Below the pieces are notes generated by a model. It ran no database searches. It was not told the DNA's origin and worked only from the letters and a program-made list of their open reading frames with translations. From the NCBI GenBank assembly GCA_026981855.1, contig JALSIB010000029.1:1-64000 (forward strand): 64,000 bases of DNA. The letters are read 5' to 3'. Made by a program: the position numbers and the translations under genes. Below are positions 26,734 to 36,388 of the stretch, piece after piece (the stretch's first letter is position 1; each line of letters starts with the position of its first letter). Source of the stretch: Methylothermaceae bacterium (lineage in GTDB: Bacteria > Pseudomonadota > Gammaproteobacteria > Methylococcales > Methylothermaceae).

Positions 26734-27290
26734 AAACCGGAAGCCGCGAGGCGGAAACCGTGATGCGCCGGCTTGTCGGCGCCGACGAGTCTCTCCTGTG
26801 GAGCGGTGTTCCCCGGCAGGGCCTGTTTTTGCAACTCCGCGACTTGTGGATGATTCCCCTTGGCCTGGTGTGGGGGGGATTTGCTTTTTTCTGGGAGTAT
26901 CGGGCGGTGCAATCTCTCCGCGAGAGCGGCGGGCCGGAAGCTGTGGGAATGGTGTTGTTCGGGATACCGTTTGTCCTGACAGGGCTCTATCTGGTCGTTG
27001 GCCGTTTCTTCCACGATGCCTGGCGGCGCAGGCATACTTGGTACGGCCTCACCGACAAACGGGCGATCATCGTTTCCGGGGGGATGCGGCGCAAGGTGAT
27101 CAGCCTGCCGCGTGCCGCCATGGTCGAGGTCACTTTGACCCGGCACGGCGACGGCCGGGGCACCCTCGTCTTTGGCCGGGACGCCCCCCTGCGGATGGTC
27201 GGCGGTCGCTATATCCGCGGCCCCCGTGTCCCCAGGTTCGAGCGGGTCGAAAACGCGGAGTGGCTTTACCGCCAGATCATGGGAGGCTGA
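26730..27290 (+). CDS. membrane protein with bacterial PH domain
   Basis: A 186-residue protein. Two membrane segments lie at about residues 33-95 (LWMIPLGLVWGGFAFFWEY and VLFGIPFVLTGLYLVVGRFF). They are followed by a compact bacterial PH-like fold recognised by TWYGLTDKRAIIVSGG and the turn into VISLPRAAMVEVTLTRHGDG. Such proteins are common in bacteria with little known function. ATG 26730 overlaps the stop of the previous gene. It converges on radA, seven bases away. Confidence 0.7.
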   Translation: MKTGSREAETVMRRLVGADESLLWSGVPRQGLFLQLRDLWMIPLGLVWGGFAFFWEYRAVQSLRESGGPEAVGMVLFGIPFVLTGLYLVVGRFFHDAWRRRHTWYGLTDKRAIIVSGGMRRKVISLPRAAMVEVTLTRHGDGRGTLVFGRDAPLRMVGGRYIRGPRVPRFERVENAEWLYRQIMGG

Positions 27291-27297
27291 ACGCCGC

Positions 27298-28656
27298 TCA
27301 AAGCGCCTGGAGCGCCTGCTGCAAGGTCTTCACCGCCACGATCTCCATGCCCTCGATGGCTTGTCTGGGGGCGTTGGCGTGGGGGATGATGGCGCGGCCG
27401 AAGCCGTGTTTGGCCGCCTCGCGCAACCGTTCCTCGCCGTGGGGGACGGGGCGCACCTCGCCGGTGAGACCGATCTCGCCGAAGATCACCCAGTCCCTGG
27501 GGATGGGGCGGTCGCGCAGGCTCGACAGCACCGCCGCCGCCACCGCCAAATCGCCCGCGGTCTCGGCCAGCCGCACCCCCCCGACCACGTTGACGAATAC
27601 GTCCTGGCCGGCCAGGGGAATGCCGCCGTGGCGGTGGAGGACGGCCAGCAGCATCGCCAGCCGGTTGTGTTCCATGCCCACGGTGACCCGGCGCGGGTTG
27701 CCCAGGGGACTGTCGTCCACCAGGGCCTGGACCTCGATCAAAAGCGGCCGGCTGCCTTCGCGGATGACGCTCACGGCGCTGCCGGAGGTTTCCTCGCTCT
27801 GGCGCGAGAGGAAGATGGCGGAAGGGTTTCTGACCTCCTTCAGCCCCCCTTCGGTCATGGCGAACACGCCCAGTTCCCCGGTGGCGCCGAAACGGTTCTT
27901 GACCGCCCGGATCACGCGGAAGCGGCTGCCGTGCTCGCCCTCGAAATACAGCACCGTGTCCACCATGTGCTCCAGCACCCGGGGGCCGGCCAGGGCGCCC
28001 TCCTTGGTGACGTGCCCCACCAGGAACACCGCCGTGCGGCTCGATTTGGCCAGCCGCACCAGCCGGGCGGCGCATTCGCGCACCTGGGAGACGGAACCGG
28101 GGGCCGAATTGAGTTGTTCGCTATAGACGGTCTGAACCGAATCGATGACCACCACTTCCGGCTTTTGCCGTTCAATGGCCGCCCCGATCCGTTCCAGGGA
28201 GGTTTCCGCCAGCACCGGCACCTGGCTGCAATCGGCGCGCATCCGCCGCGCCCGCAGGCTGATCTGCTGAACCGATTCCTCGCCGGTGACGTAGAGGGTT
28301 CCGGCGCGGCCGCTGAGCAGGGCGGTGGCCTGCAGCAACAGGGTGGACTTGCCGATGCCCGGATCGCCGCCGATCAGCACCGCCGAGCCTTTCACCAGGC
28401 CGCTTCCCAGAACCCGGTCCAGTTCGGATAGCCCGGTGGAGATGCGGGCCACCTCTTCGGCCTCCACCTCGCCCAGGGGAACCGCTTCCGCCCCGCCGGC
28501 CGCCCCGGCGAAGCCGGCGAAACGGGAACCGGCGGCCGGTTCGGCCACCGATTCCACCAAGGTGCTCCAGGCACCGCAGCCGGGGCAGCGCCCCGCCCAT
28601 TTGGGCTGGGAATGGCCGCATTCGGTGCAGCTATAGACGACTTTCGCTCGCGCCAT
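27298..28656 (-). CDS. radA: DNA repair protein RadA/Sms
   Basis: A 452-residue RecA-like ATPase that processes recombination branch intermediates. The N-terminal zinc finger has cysteines 10, 13, 24 and 27 (CTECGH and CPGCG). The Walker A is GDPGIGKST, and the RadA-specific KNRFGATGE motif follows. The C-terminal Lon-like domain completes a normal-length protein. ATG 28656 overlaps the 3' end of alr by 26 bases, so alr-radA form one unit. Confidence 0.95.
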   Translation of the reverse strand: MARAKVVYSCTECGHSQPKWAGRCPGCGAWSTLVESVAEPAAGSRFAGFAGAAGGAEAVPLGEVEAEEVARISTGLSELDRVLGSGLVKGSAVLIGGDPGIGKSTLLLQATALLSGRAGTLYVTGEESVQQISLRARRMRADCSQVPVLAETSLERIGAAIERQKPEVVVIDSVQTVYSEQLNSAPGSVSQVRECAARLVRLAKSSRTAVFLVGHVTKEGALAGPRVLEHMVDTVLYFEGEHGSRFRVIRAVKNRFGATGELGVFAMTEGGLKEVRNPSAIFLSRQSEETSGSAVSVIREGSRPLLIEVQALVDDSPLGNPRRVTVGMEHNRLAMLLAVLHRHGGIPLAGQDVFVNVVGGVRLAETAGDLAVAAAVLSSLRDRPIPRDWVIFGEIGLTGEVRPVPHGEERLREAAKHGFGRAIIPHANAPRQAIEGMEIVAVKTLQQALQAL

Positions 28657-29737
28657 AGTCTCCTTCCGTTTCCACCCGGGGCACCCGGGCGGTCACGCCG
28701 CAGGCCAGGGTATAGGGGATGGTCCGCGCCCGCCGGGCGATCGTTTCCAGCGGCAGGCCCTCTCCCCACAGAACGACTTCGCTGCCCGGACCGGCCCGGG
28801 GATGATCGGTCAGGTCCACCGTGAGCATGTCCATGGAAACCCGCCCGATGATGGGAACGCGGACATCGTCGATGAGGACCGGTGTGCCTGGGGGTACTTC
28901 ACGGGGGTAACCGTCGCCGTAACCTGCGGCGACGACTCCCAGGCGGGTGGGCCGGCCGGCGGTCCAGGTGGCGCCATAGCCCACCGAATCCCCCTTTTGC
29001 AGGACTTTGACGGCGATGATCCGGCTCTTGAGCGTCATTACCGGCCGCAGTCCCAGTTCAGCGCCGGTTTTTCCCTCGAAGGGGGAGAGGCCGTAGAGCA
29101 TCAGGCCCGGGCGGACCCAGTCGCGGTGAGTTTGCGGCCAGGCGAGAATGGCGGCGGAATTGGCGATGCTGACGGGGTGTTCGAGTGAACCTGTGGCGTC
29201 TTCGAAAGCGGCCAGTTGCCGGCCGGTGGCGGGGGCGTCCGGCGCATCGGCGCAGGCGAGATGGGTCATCAGCACCGGCTGGAGATGAGTCAGACGCTTG
29301 ACTGCGTGGTCGAATGCCTGCGGGGTCAAGCCGAGCCGGTTCATGCCGGTATCGAGTTTGATCCAGGGGCGGATTCTGGCGCCGCGATGGGCGGCCAGCA
29401 TGCCGGCCTGCGCCACCGAGTGGATCACAGGTTCCAGCCGGTGATCCAGGTGGGCCTGAAATTCTTCCCGGTCGGCGTAGCCCTGCAACACCACGACCCG
29501 GTGAGCGATCCCGGCGCGCCGCAACCGGATGCCTTCCTCCACCCGGGCCACCGCGAAGCCATCGGCGCCCAGCAGCGCATGGGCGGCCCTGACCAGGCCA
29601 TGGCCATAGGCATCGGCCTTGATCACCGCCAGGATTCTGGCGCCCGGGGCCAGCGCCCGCACCCGCGCCAGATTGGCGTGGAGGGCGTCGAGGTTCAGCA
29701 GGGCTGCGACGGGGGGGCTTTTAGAGGTCAACGCCAT
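28631..29737 (-). CDS. alr: alanine racemase
   Basis: A 368-residue PLP enzyme that converts L-alanine to D-alanine for peptidoglycan. The PLP lysine is Lys40 in VIKADAYGHG, and the second catalytic tyrosine lies in SVGYGATW. WIKLDTGMNRLGL and GRVSMDMLTVDLTD are further family segments. The length matches Alr. The next gene downstream, radA, overlaps its end; dnaB lies on the other side of the VapBC pair in the same direction, a dnaB-alr-radA grouping seen in related bacteria, here interrupted by vapBC. Confidence 0.94.
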   Translation of the reverse strand: MALTSKSPPVAALLNLDALHANLARVRALAPGARILAVIKADAYGHGLVRAAHALLGADGFAVARVEEGIRLRRAGIAHRVVVLQGYADREEFQAHLDHRLEPVIHSVAQAGMLAAHRGARIRPWIKLDTGMNRLGLTPQAFDHAVKRLTHLQPVLMTHLACADAPDAPATGRQLAAFEDATGSLEHPVSIANSAAILAWPQTHRDWVRPGLMLYGLSPFEGKTGAELGLRPVMTLKSRIIAVKVLQKGDSVGYGATWTAGRPTRLGVVAAGYGDGYPREVPPGTPVLIDDVRVPIIGRVSMDMLTVDLTDHPRAGPGSEVVLWGEGLPLETIARRARTIPYTLACGVTARVPRVETEGDYGASESRL

Positions 29738-29766
29738 GGCGGGAATCGTTCAGGCATACGGTGATG

Positions 29767-29789
29767 TATAATTTATCCATATTATTATA
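29767..29789. promoter_or_regulatory. candidate vapBC promoter/operator
   Basis: TATAAT at 29767-29772 is a perfect -10 box, and its reverse complement ATTATA lies at 29784-29789, forming an 11-base-spaced palindrome about 20 bases before vapB. Antitoxins of this type usually bind such palindromes to repress their own operon. No clear -35 box was seen. Confidence 0.5.
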
Positions 29790-29809
29790 GAAGAATCGGA
29801 ACCCAAGCG

Positions 29810-30016
29810 ATGAGAACCACCTTGAATATCGATGATCGTCTGTTGGAGGAGGCGCGGCGGCTGACCGGGGTCAAGGAAAAGACCGCCCTGATCCGCGAGG
29901 CCCTCAAGGCATTGATCGAGCGTGAGAGTGCCCGTCGCCTGGCTCGCCTGGGCGGAAGCGAACCCCGGCTTGAACCGATTTCCCGCAGACGTTCGACGGC
30001 CGATGATATTGGTTGA
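29810..30016 (+). CDS. vapB: VapB-type antitoxin
   Basis: A 68-residue protein. The N-terminal MRTTLNIDDRLLEEARRLTG is the ribbon-helix-helix DNA-binding start of VapB/DUF2191 antitoxins; the C-terminus is basic and would wrap the toxin. It begins at ATG 29810 and overlaps the vapC gene by 14 bases. It probably represses the pair from the palindrome just upstream and neutralises the VapC RNase. Confidence 0.88.
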   Translation: MRTTLNIDDRLLEEARRLTGVKEKTALIREALKALIERESARRLARLGGSEPRLEPISRRRSTADDIG

Positions 30017-30374
30017 TACCTCTGTGTGGATCGAGCATTTTCGCCACACGGTACCGGAATTGGCGGATCTGCTGGAAGCGGGCGGGGTTCTGATCCATTC
30101 CTGGATCATAGGGGAGCTGGCCTGTGGTAATCTGAAAAACCGCACCACGATTCTTTCCCTGCTGGATGATCTGCCGAAAATTGCCATGCCCACTCATGAG
30201 GAAGCCATGTTTTTTCTGGAACGCCACCGGCTGATGGGACGCGGCATCGGGTATGTGGATCTGCATCTGCTGGCGGCCACGGCATTGAACGGAGATTCAC
30301 GCTTGTGGAGCCTGGACAAGCGTCTGGGCAACGTGGCCGCTGAGTTGAATCTGCATTTCGCTCCGTCTCAATAG
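30003..30374 (+). CDS. vapC: VapC toxin, PIN-domain ribonuclease
   Basis: A 123-residue PIN-domain protein. The four acidic metal-binding residues are present: Asp5 in LVDTSVW, Glu39 in GELACG, Asp86 in YVDLHLL, and Asp105 in SLDKRL. VapC toxins cut tRNA or rRNA and stop translation when freed from VapB. ATG 30003 is used, giving the normal length. The stop overlaps the convergent dnaB stop region by seven bases. The pair sits between dnaB and alr. Confidence 0.9.
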   Translation: MILVDTSVWIEHFRHTVPELADLLEAGGVLIHSWIIGELACGNLKNRTTILSLLDDLPKIAMPTHEEAMFFLERHRLMGRGIGYVDLHLLAATALNGDSRLWSLDKRLGNVAAELNLHFAPSQ

Positions 30375-31744
30375 TCCTCGTCTCCGTACTCGGGCTGGGT
30401 GAAATTCTCGAAGCGGGTGTACTGGCCGAGGAAGGTCAGGCGGACGGTGCCGATGGGGCCGTTGCGCTGCTTGCCGATGATGATCTCGGCGGTGCCCTTG
30501 TCGGCGCTGTCCTCGTTGTACACCTCGTCGCGGTAGATGAAGATGATCACGTCGGCGTCCTGTTCCAGCGAGCCGGATTCGCGCAGGTCCGACATCACCG
30601 GACGTTTGTTGGGCCGTTGCTCCAGGTTGCGGTTGAGCTGCGACAGCGCGATTACCGGCACGTCGAGTTCCTTCGCCAGGCCCTTCAGCCCCCGGGAGAT
30701 CTCGGAGATCTCGGTGGTGCGGTTCTCGCCCGCGCCGGGGCATTGCATCAATTGCAGATAGTCGATCACGATCAGGCCCAAGCGGCCGTGCTCGCGCACC
30801 AGCCGCCGGGCCCGGGCCCGCAGGTCGGTGGGGGTGAGGGCCGGCGTGTCGTCGATGAACAGTTTGGTTCCCGCCAGGATGTTGATGGCCGAAGTCATCC
30901 GGGGCCATTCCTCGTCCTCCAGCTGGCCGATGCGCAGCCGGTGCTGATCGATCCGTCCCAGGGAGGACATCATCCGCATCGCCAGATGGTCGCCCGGCAT
31001 TTCCATGCTGAACACCGCCACCGGCAGCTGTTCCTTGATGGCGACGTTCTCGGCGATGTTCATGGCGAAAGTCGTTTTCCCCATCGAGGGGCGGCCGGCG
31101 ACGATGATCAGGTCGGCGGGCTGGAGGCCGGCGGTCATCTGGTCGAGATCGAGAAAGCCGGTGCTGACGCCGGTGACGCTGCCGCCCTTTTCGTAAAGCT
31201 CCTGGATCTTGTCCACCGCCTGGGCGAGGATGCCCTTGATGGCGCGGAAACCGCCGTCGCCCTTCTGCCGCTGGTCGGAAATGTGAAACACCTTTTGCTC
31301 GGCGATTTCGAGCAGTTCGTCGACCGCCCGGCCCTCGGGGTGGAAGGCGGAGTCGGCGATCTCGGTGCCCACGTGGGCGAGCTGGCGCAGTATGGCGCGC
31401 TCGCGCACGATGTCGGCGTAGGCGAGGATGTTGGCGGCGCTGGGTGTGCCTTCGGCCAGCGAGGTGAGATAGGTCATTCCCCCCGCCTCCTTCAACCGCC
31501 CCTGTTGCTCCAGCCGTTCGGAGACCGTCACCACGTCGCAGGGGGAATTGTCTTCGGCCAGGTCGCGGATGACGCGGAAGATCAGCCGGTGTTCCTTGCG
31601 GTAGAAATCGGATTCGTCGATCCGGTCGCCCACCTTGTCCCAGGCGTCCTGATCCAGCATCAGGCCGCCGAGCACCGATTGTTCCGCCTGCAGCGAGTGG
31701 GGCGGGGTCTTGGGGGGCAGCAGGACTTCGGCGGGCCGGCTCAT
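30368..31744 (-). CDS. dnaB: replicative DNA helicase
   Basis: A 458-residue hexameric helicase that unwinds DNA at the replication fork. The N-terminal domain has PHSLQAEQSVLGGLM. The C-terminal RecA-like motor contains Walker A GRPSMGKTT, the LIVIDYLQLM Walker B segment and the SQLNRNLEQRPNKRPVMSDL region. Length and motifs match bacterial DnaB without inteins. It is followed downstream by vapC on the opposite strand and then alr on its own strand. Confidence 0.97.
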   Translation of the reverse strand: MSRPAEVLLPPKTPPHSLQAEQSVLGGLMLDQDAWDKVGDRIDESDFYRKEHRLIFRVIRDLAEDNSPCDVVTVSERLEQQGRLKEAGGMTYLTSLAEGTPSAANILAYADIVRERAILRQLAHVGTEIADSAFHPEGRAVDELLEIAEQKVFHISDQRQKGDGGFRAIKGILAQAVDKIQELYEKGGSVTGVSTGFLDLDQMTAGLQPADLIIVAGRPSMGKTTFAMNIAENVAIKEQLPVAVFSMEMPGDHLAMRMMSSLGRIDQHRLRIGQLEDEEWPRMTSAINILAGTKLFIDDTPALTPTDLRARARRLVREHGRLGLIVIDYLQLMQCPGAGENRTTEISEISRGLKGLAKELDVPVIALSQLNRNLEQRPNKRPVMSDLRESGSLEQDADVIIFIYRDEVYNEDSADKGTAEIIIGKQRNGPIGTVRLTFLGQYTRFENFTQPEYGDEDY

Positions 31745-31877
31745 GGCACTTTCTTGGTCGAAGGTCGGGGCAAACCAGGATGGATTAGTGAAATCAATTG
31801 GTTGGAAGAAAGGCGGGTGTCAAAATCGGAAAAACAGTTTACCATACCCTTACCCTGTGACAGCGTTGGAATATTTC

Positions 31878-32225
31878 ATGGAAGTCATCATTTATCACAA
31901 TCCCCGTTGCAGCAAATCCCGCGCCACCCTGGCCCTTCTGAGGGAGAAGGGGGTCGAGCCGAAAATCGTCGAATACCTGAAGGCGCCCCCCTCCCGTGAG
32001 GAACTGGAATCCATTCTCGATAAACTGGGCATGGCGCCCCGGGATCTGATGAGAAAAAAGGAAAAAGCGTACAAGGAACTTGGGCTTGACGACCCGTCCC
32101 TGGATCGCGACCGGCTGATCGGGGCGATGCTGGAAAACCCGGTCTTGATCGAACGCCCCGTCGTCGTCGCCGGCGACAAGGCGGCCATCGGCCGGCCACC
32201 GGAAAACGTACTGGAGATTCTGTGA
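31878..32225 (+). CDS. arsC: arsenate reductase family protein (ArsC/YfgD type)
   Basis: A 115-residue protein of the glutaredoxin-coupled ArsC family. The catalytic Cys is Cys11 in YHNPRCSKSR, and the C-terminal VIERPVVV supplies the family's conserved Arg. The true substrate may be arsenate or another oxyanion; YfgD-type proteins lack proven arsenate activity. ATG 31878 is chosen over the upstream open frame, because the conserved domain begins there. It ends three bases before wrbA, so the two form an operon. Confidence 0.85.
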   Translation: MEVIIYHNPRCSKSRATLALLREKGVEPKIVEYLKAPPSREELESILDKLGMAPRDLMRKKEKAYKELGLDDPSLDRDRLIGAMLENPVLIERPVVVAGDKAAIGRPPENVLEIL

Positions 32226-32828
<603 letters not shown>

Positions 32829-32913
32829 TGTTGGGGTCTTTTCCCCGCCTGTCCCCCTTCCCGGAAGCGGAGGTGGACAGGAGTTGCGTTTGGCGCGTGT
32901 TCTCACGGTAATC

Positions 32914-33636
32914 ATGGGTCCGTACCGTTCCCGGGCATCGACACCCCAATTGCCGCTCCAGCTGACCTTCAACGATCAGATGGGCTTCGATCAGTACCAT
33001 CCGGGGGGGAACCGCGAGGCGGTGTCGCTGCTGGAGCGATGCGCGCGCGGAGAGGGGGAGCCGTTCATCTATCTGTGGGGCGAGGCGGGGACGGGCAAGA
33101 CTCATCTGCTCCAGGCCTGCTGCCGCAGCGCCCACCGGGCCGGTGACACCGTGGCCAGTCTGCCCCTGAGGGAACTGATGGCGTATCCCCCCGATATCTT
33201 GCAGGGGCTGGAGAGCGTGGGGCTGGTGTGTATCGACGATATCCAGGCCCTCTGCGGAAACGAGCCGTGGGAGTTGGGCGTCTTTCACTGTTACAACCGC
33301 CTGCGCGACAGCGGCACGCGGCTGATCGTGGCCTCGCGCCTGCCGCCTTCGCGGCTGCCGGTCCGGCTGAAGGATCTTCGCACCCGTCTCGCCTGGGGGT
33401 TGACCCTGCAACTGCATCCCCTCGATGACGAAGACAAGCTACGCGCCCTGCAAATGCGCGCCCGGCATCTGGGGCTGGAGTTGACGACCCAGGTGGCCCG
33501 GTTCCTGCTCAGCCGCTATCCCCGCGATCTCCCATCCCTGTGGCGGCTGCTGGACCGGCTCGATCACGCCACCCTGGCGGCCAAGCGCAGGTTGACCATT
33601 CCTTTCCTGAAGCAATATCTGGAGGAGCGAGGATGA
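32914..33636 (+). CDS. hda: DnaA regulatory inactivator Hda
   Basis: A 240-residue AAA+ DnaA homologue without the DNA-binding domain. Hda, bound to the beta clamp, stimulates DnaA-ATP hydrolysis and prevents re-initiation. The N-terminal clamp-binding motif QLPLQLTF is at residues 12-19, Walker A is GEAGTGKTH, and CIDDIQAL is the Walker B region. ATG 32914 is used; a TTG ten codons upstream is a possible earlier start. Its stop overlaps the next gene's ATG. Hda is characteristic of gammaproteobacteria and relatives. Confidence 0.9.
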   Translation: MGPYRSRASTPQLPLQLTFNDQMGFDQYHPGGNREAVSLLERCARGEGEPFIYLWGEAGTGKTHLLQACCRSAHRAGDTVASLPLRELMAYPPDILQGLESVGLVCIDDIQALCGNEPWELGVFHCYNRLRDSGTRLIVASRLPPSRLPVRLKDLRTRLAWGLTLQLHPLDDEDKLRALQMRARHLGLELTTQVARFLLSRYPRDLPSLWRLLDRLDHATLAAKRRLTIPFLKQYLEERG

Positions 33637-34565
33637 AGGTGTTGATTGTCGGTACCGGCGCCATCGGCGGTTTCTATGGTGCCCTGCTGGACAGGGCGGG
33701 GGCGCGGGTTTCGGTGGTGTGCCGCTCCGATTTCGAGACGGTCGAAGCGCAAGGGATCGAGATCCGCAGCACCCTGGGTGAATGGCGGTTCAGGCCGGCG
33801 GCGGTTTACCGTCATGCCGGCGAGGCGCCGGAGCCGCCGGACTATCTGCTTCTGTGCACCAAGGTGTTGCCCGACATCGACCGGGTGGCGTTGATCGAGG
33901 AGGCCGTCGGTCCCCATACCACCATCGTGCTGATTCAAAACGGTGTCGAGATCGAGGAGGCGGTCGCCCGCGCGTTTCCCGACAACGTACTGATATCCGG
34001 CCTGGCTTTTGTCTGTTGCAGTCGCAGCGGACCGGGAAAGGTCTGGCATCAGGCCTATGGCAACCTGATGCTGGGGGAGTGGCCGGAAGGGGCCGGTTCT
34101 AGGGTGGCCGACTTGTGTGATGCCTTCTGCCGCTCCGGCATCCAGGCCAGGGCGATGGAAGACATCGTGGCTGCGAGATGGCGCAAGTGCGTCTGGAACG
34201 CCCCTTTCAACCCGCTTTCGGTGCTGTCGGGCGGTCTCTACACCAGCGATATCCTGGAGGCCGGCGAAGCCTTCGTCCGCCGGTTGATGGGGGAAGTCTG
34301 CGCGATCGCCGCGGCGACCGGGCATCCTCTTGCCGAAGACGTCATAGACAGGAACATCGCCGACACCCGCAAGATGCCCCCCTACAAGACCAGCATGCTG
34401 CTGGATTTCGAAGCGGGGCGGCCCATGGAGACCGAGGCCATCCTTGGCAACGCCGTACGGGCGGCGCGGCGGGAGCAGGTGCCCGCGCCCCATCTGGAGG
34501 CGGTCTATGCGCTGATGAAATTGCGCGAAAGGCGGCCCGCCTCCGCGGACCGGCCGCCAACCTGA
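33633..34565 (+). CDS. 2-dehydropantoate 2-reductase family protein
   Basis: A 310-residue NADP-dependent reductase of the PanE/ApbA family, which reduces ketopantoate to pantoate in CoA synthesis. The Rossmann motif is GTGAIGGFYG (residues 7-16), and the catalytic lysine is Lys185 within WRKCVWNAPFNPLSVL. Several related oxidoreductases share this fold, so the exact substrate is not certain. The ATG overlaps the hda stop. A Lys/Arg-rich, proline-ending tail follows the conserved domain. Confidence 0.82.
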   Translation: MKVLIVGTGAIGGFYGALLDRAGARVSVVCRSDFETVEAQGIEIRSTLGEWRFRPAAVYRHAGEAPEPPDYLLLCTKVLPDIDRVALIEEAVGPHTTIVLIQNGVEIEEAVARAFPDNVLISGLAFVCCSRSGPGKVWHQAYGNLMLGEWPEGAGSRVADLCDAFCRSGIQARAMEDIVAARWRKCVWNAPFNPLSVLSGGLYTSDILEAGEAFVRRLMGEVCAIAAATGHPLAEDVIDRNIADTRKMPPYKTSMLLDFEAGRPMETEAILGNAVRAARREQVPAPHLEAVYALMKLRERRPASADRPPT

Positions 34566-34685
34566 CGTCCCTGAAAACGGGGCGGGCGTTCCGACGGTTG
34601 GAAAAAACTTGAGAACGGCAGGGCCTTTGCGTATGTTTGCAGAACCCACAATCAGAACCGCCCATCCTTGAGGAGGAGAGACGTC

Positions 34686-35153
34686 ATGGCACAAAAAGCA
34701 GAGGAAATACTGGACAGCGTGGAACAGTGGTTTCAAAACAAAGGCATCGACACCCGCCGCTGGAACACCCGCTTCGACCGCTTCGCCCGTTTCGCGGCAA
34801 GGCTCGCGGGCCGGCCCGTCGCCTTCAACATCGCGATCTTCATCATTTTGCTGTGGATGTTGAGTGGCCCCGTGTTCGGCTTCAGCGATACCTGGCAGCT
34901 GATCATCAATACCGCCACCACCATCGTGACTTTCCTGATGGTGTTCATCATTCAGCATACCCAGAACCGCGACACCGACGCCATCCAGATCAAACTCGAC
35001 GAGCTCATCCGGGCGGTGGACCAGGCCGAGAACAGGCTGCTGGATCTGGAGGAGATGGAAGAGGAAGAGCTGGAAATTCTGCGAAACCGCTATCTGGAAC
35101 TGGCCAGACGGGCGCGCGAGGAGCTGGAGGAGCGGAAAGGCGCAAAATCATAG
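34686..35153 (+). CDS. low-affinity iron permease family protein
   Basis: A 155-residue protein with two membrane helices (VAFNIAIFIILLWMLSGPVF and LIINTATTIVTFLMVFIIQH). These are followed by the typical NRDTDAIQIKLDELIRA segment of the small low-affinity iron permease family and a Glu-rich coiled-coil C-terminus. Despite the name, most bacterial members have no shown iron transport. A GGAGGAG ribosome site precedes ATG 34686. It stands alone after the reductase gene. Confidence 0.8.
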   Translation: MAQKAEEILDSVEQWFQNKGIDTRRWNTRFDRFARFAARLAGRPVAFNIAIFIILLWMLSGPVFGFSDTWQLIINTATTIVTFLMVFIIQHTQNRDTDAIQIKLDELIRAVDQAENRLLDLEEMEEEELEILRNRYLELARRAREELEERKGAKS

Positions 35154-35295
35154 TCCGGCGGCAGGGAGGATACAGGGCAAGCGCAATAAAGTAGGTCTTG
35201 CCTTCGTTCATGGGGTTGTCCTGCGCTCCTGTGAATCAGGAACCTCTCTGTGGGAGCGGTGATTTCGGAGGAGCGAATGGATTTCTTGCGGGAAG

Positions 35296-35333
35296 CCCCC
35301 CTTTCTCCGTGGGAGAGGGGCCGGGGGTGAGGG
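35296..35333. repeat. REP-like palindromic element
   Basis: A short palindromic intergenic sequence with the motif CCTTTCTCCGTGGGAGAGGGG followed by CCGGGGGTGAGGG. Related elements occur at 47156-47256 and 52151-52191. It matches the REP/BIME type common between gammaproteobacterial genes, and lies between two converging genes. Confidence 0.6.
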
Positions 35334-35357
35334 AATGGAAAATCGCGTTGAGAGGAA

Positions 35358-36038
35358 CTAGGCGGCCAGCGGTTGCCTGCTGCCGCGCGAATGAAGGGAT
35401 GAATAAGGTATGAGCGTGTTCTTTCTGGCGAACATGGCGGCGACGGCCGGCGAGCGGTCGGGGATGCCGTCGAAGGCGGTGGCCATGTCGGCGAAGTAGG
35501 GATAACGAATCCCCCGGTGCTCGCAAGGGGCGCCGATGATGCGCATTTCCATACCCAGATTGCCAACGATCCGCATGATGGAGCGCCGGCAGAGGAACAG
35601 CCAGGAATCGATTCCGTGGTCGTTACTGTATTCCCTGGCTGCCCGAATCAGCCCCAGCAGGATTTCCGGTTCGCTCACCCTGGTTTCCCGGCCGTGGCGG
35701 CGAAACGACTTCAGGATGGAGAGCCGCGACAATTCGGCCAGGGTTTTCCCGGAAGCCTGATCCGCAGGCAGGGAAAACTCGGCGTGTCGGGCGATGGGGA
35801 GAGATTCCGCCGTTCCCGGCACCAGCCGGGCGGTTCCCACCCATTCGCCGGTGTATCGGTGCTGAATCAGAAAGTGGATGGAACGGGCGTCGTATGGGTC
35901 GATTTCCTGTTGCTTCTGGAAACGCTCTGTCGGCTCGAATTTTTTCTCCAGGCAATACACCTGATATCTGAGATTGAAATGGATGGCCTTGCTTTCGTCG
36001 TTATCGGCGATGACCGCCCTGTAGTTGTTATCGAACAT
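35358..36038 (-). CDS. PEP-CTERM/exosortase-associated acyltransferase
   Basis: A 226-residue protein of the acyltransferase family found with PEP-CTERM/exosortase systems, related to N-acyl amino acid synthases and autoinducer synthases. It shows FNLRYQVYCLEKKFEPTERF, HFLIQHRYTGEWVGTARLV, LAELSRLSILKSFRR and SWLFLCRRSIMRIVGNLGM. The substrate is unknown. A second copy lies at 45756-46544. No other exosortase gene adjoins this one. Confidence 0.82.
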   Translation of the reverse strand: MFDNNYRAVIADNDESKAIHFNLRYQVYCLEKKFEPTERFQKQQEIDPYDARSIHFLIQHRYTGEWVGTARLVPGTAESLPIARHAEFSLPADQASGKTLAELSRLSILKSFRRHGRETRVSEPEILLGLIRAAREYSNDHGIDSWLFLCRRSIMRIVGNLGMEMRIIGAPCEHRGIRYPYFADMATAFDGIPDRSPAVAAMFARKNTLIPYSSLHSRGSRQPLAA

Positions 36039-36388
36039 GTTTTCCTGTCCTCCCCAATTGAAATCCCGTTCCAGGCCATATCTTTTGAAGCAACTTCAAT
36101 GCCAGATAATGGAGAGGGGGGGAGGCGGCCTTCAGCCCTTGTCATCAGGCTGTTTGGGGTTGGCGATGCTGGAAATGACAGGAGGAAATCGCTTGAATGT
36201 GTCTCTTTTTGGCGACACGTATTGTCGTATTTTGGGTATATAGTTGATTCATGGTTTGTTCAGATTGTCGCCATATTGAGACAGTGGTCACAATTGGCAA
36301 CAGAGCGGCCACCTGTTCTCCAGCATGCTAGAATCGAATTCATGAAGTTAAGGCCTGTCTGACGATTTTTCAGGGAGACGTTACGCCC
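36039..36388. other. intergenic region, no gene seen
   Basis: About 350 bases between the leftward acyltransferase and the rightward coiled-coil gene. No coding frame stands out. A possible extended -10 box (TAGAAT at 36329-36334, after TGC) lies about 55 bases before the coiled-coil start, with no matching -35. Confidence 0.5.
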
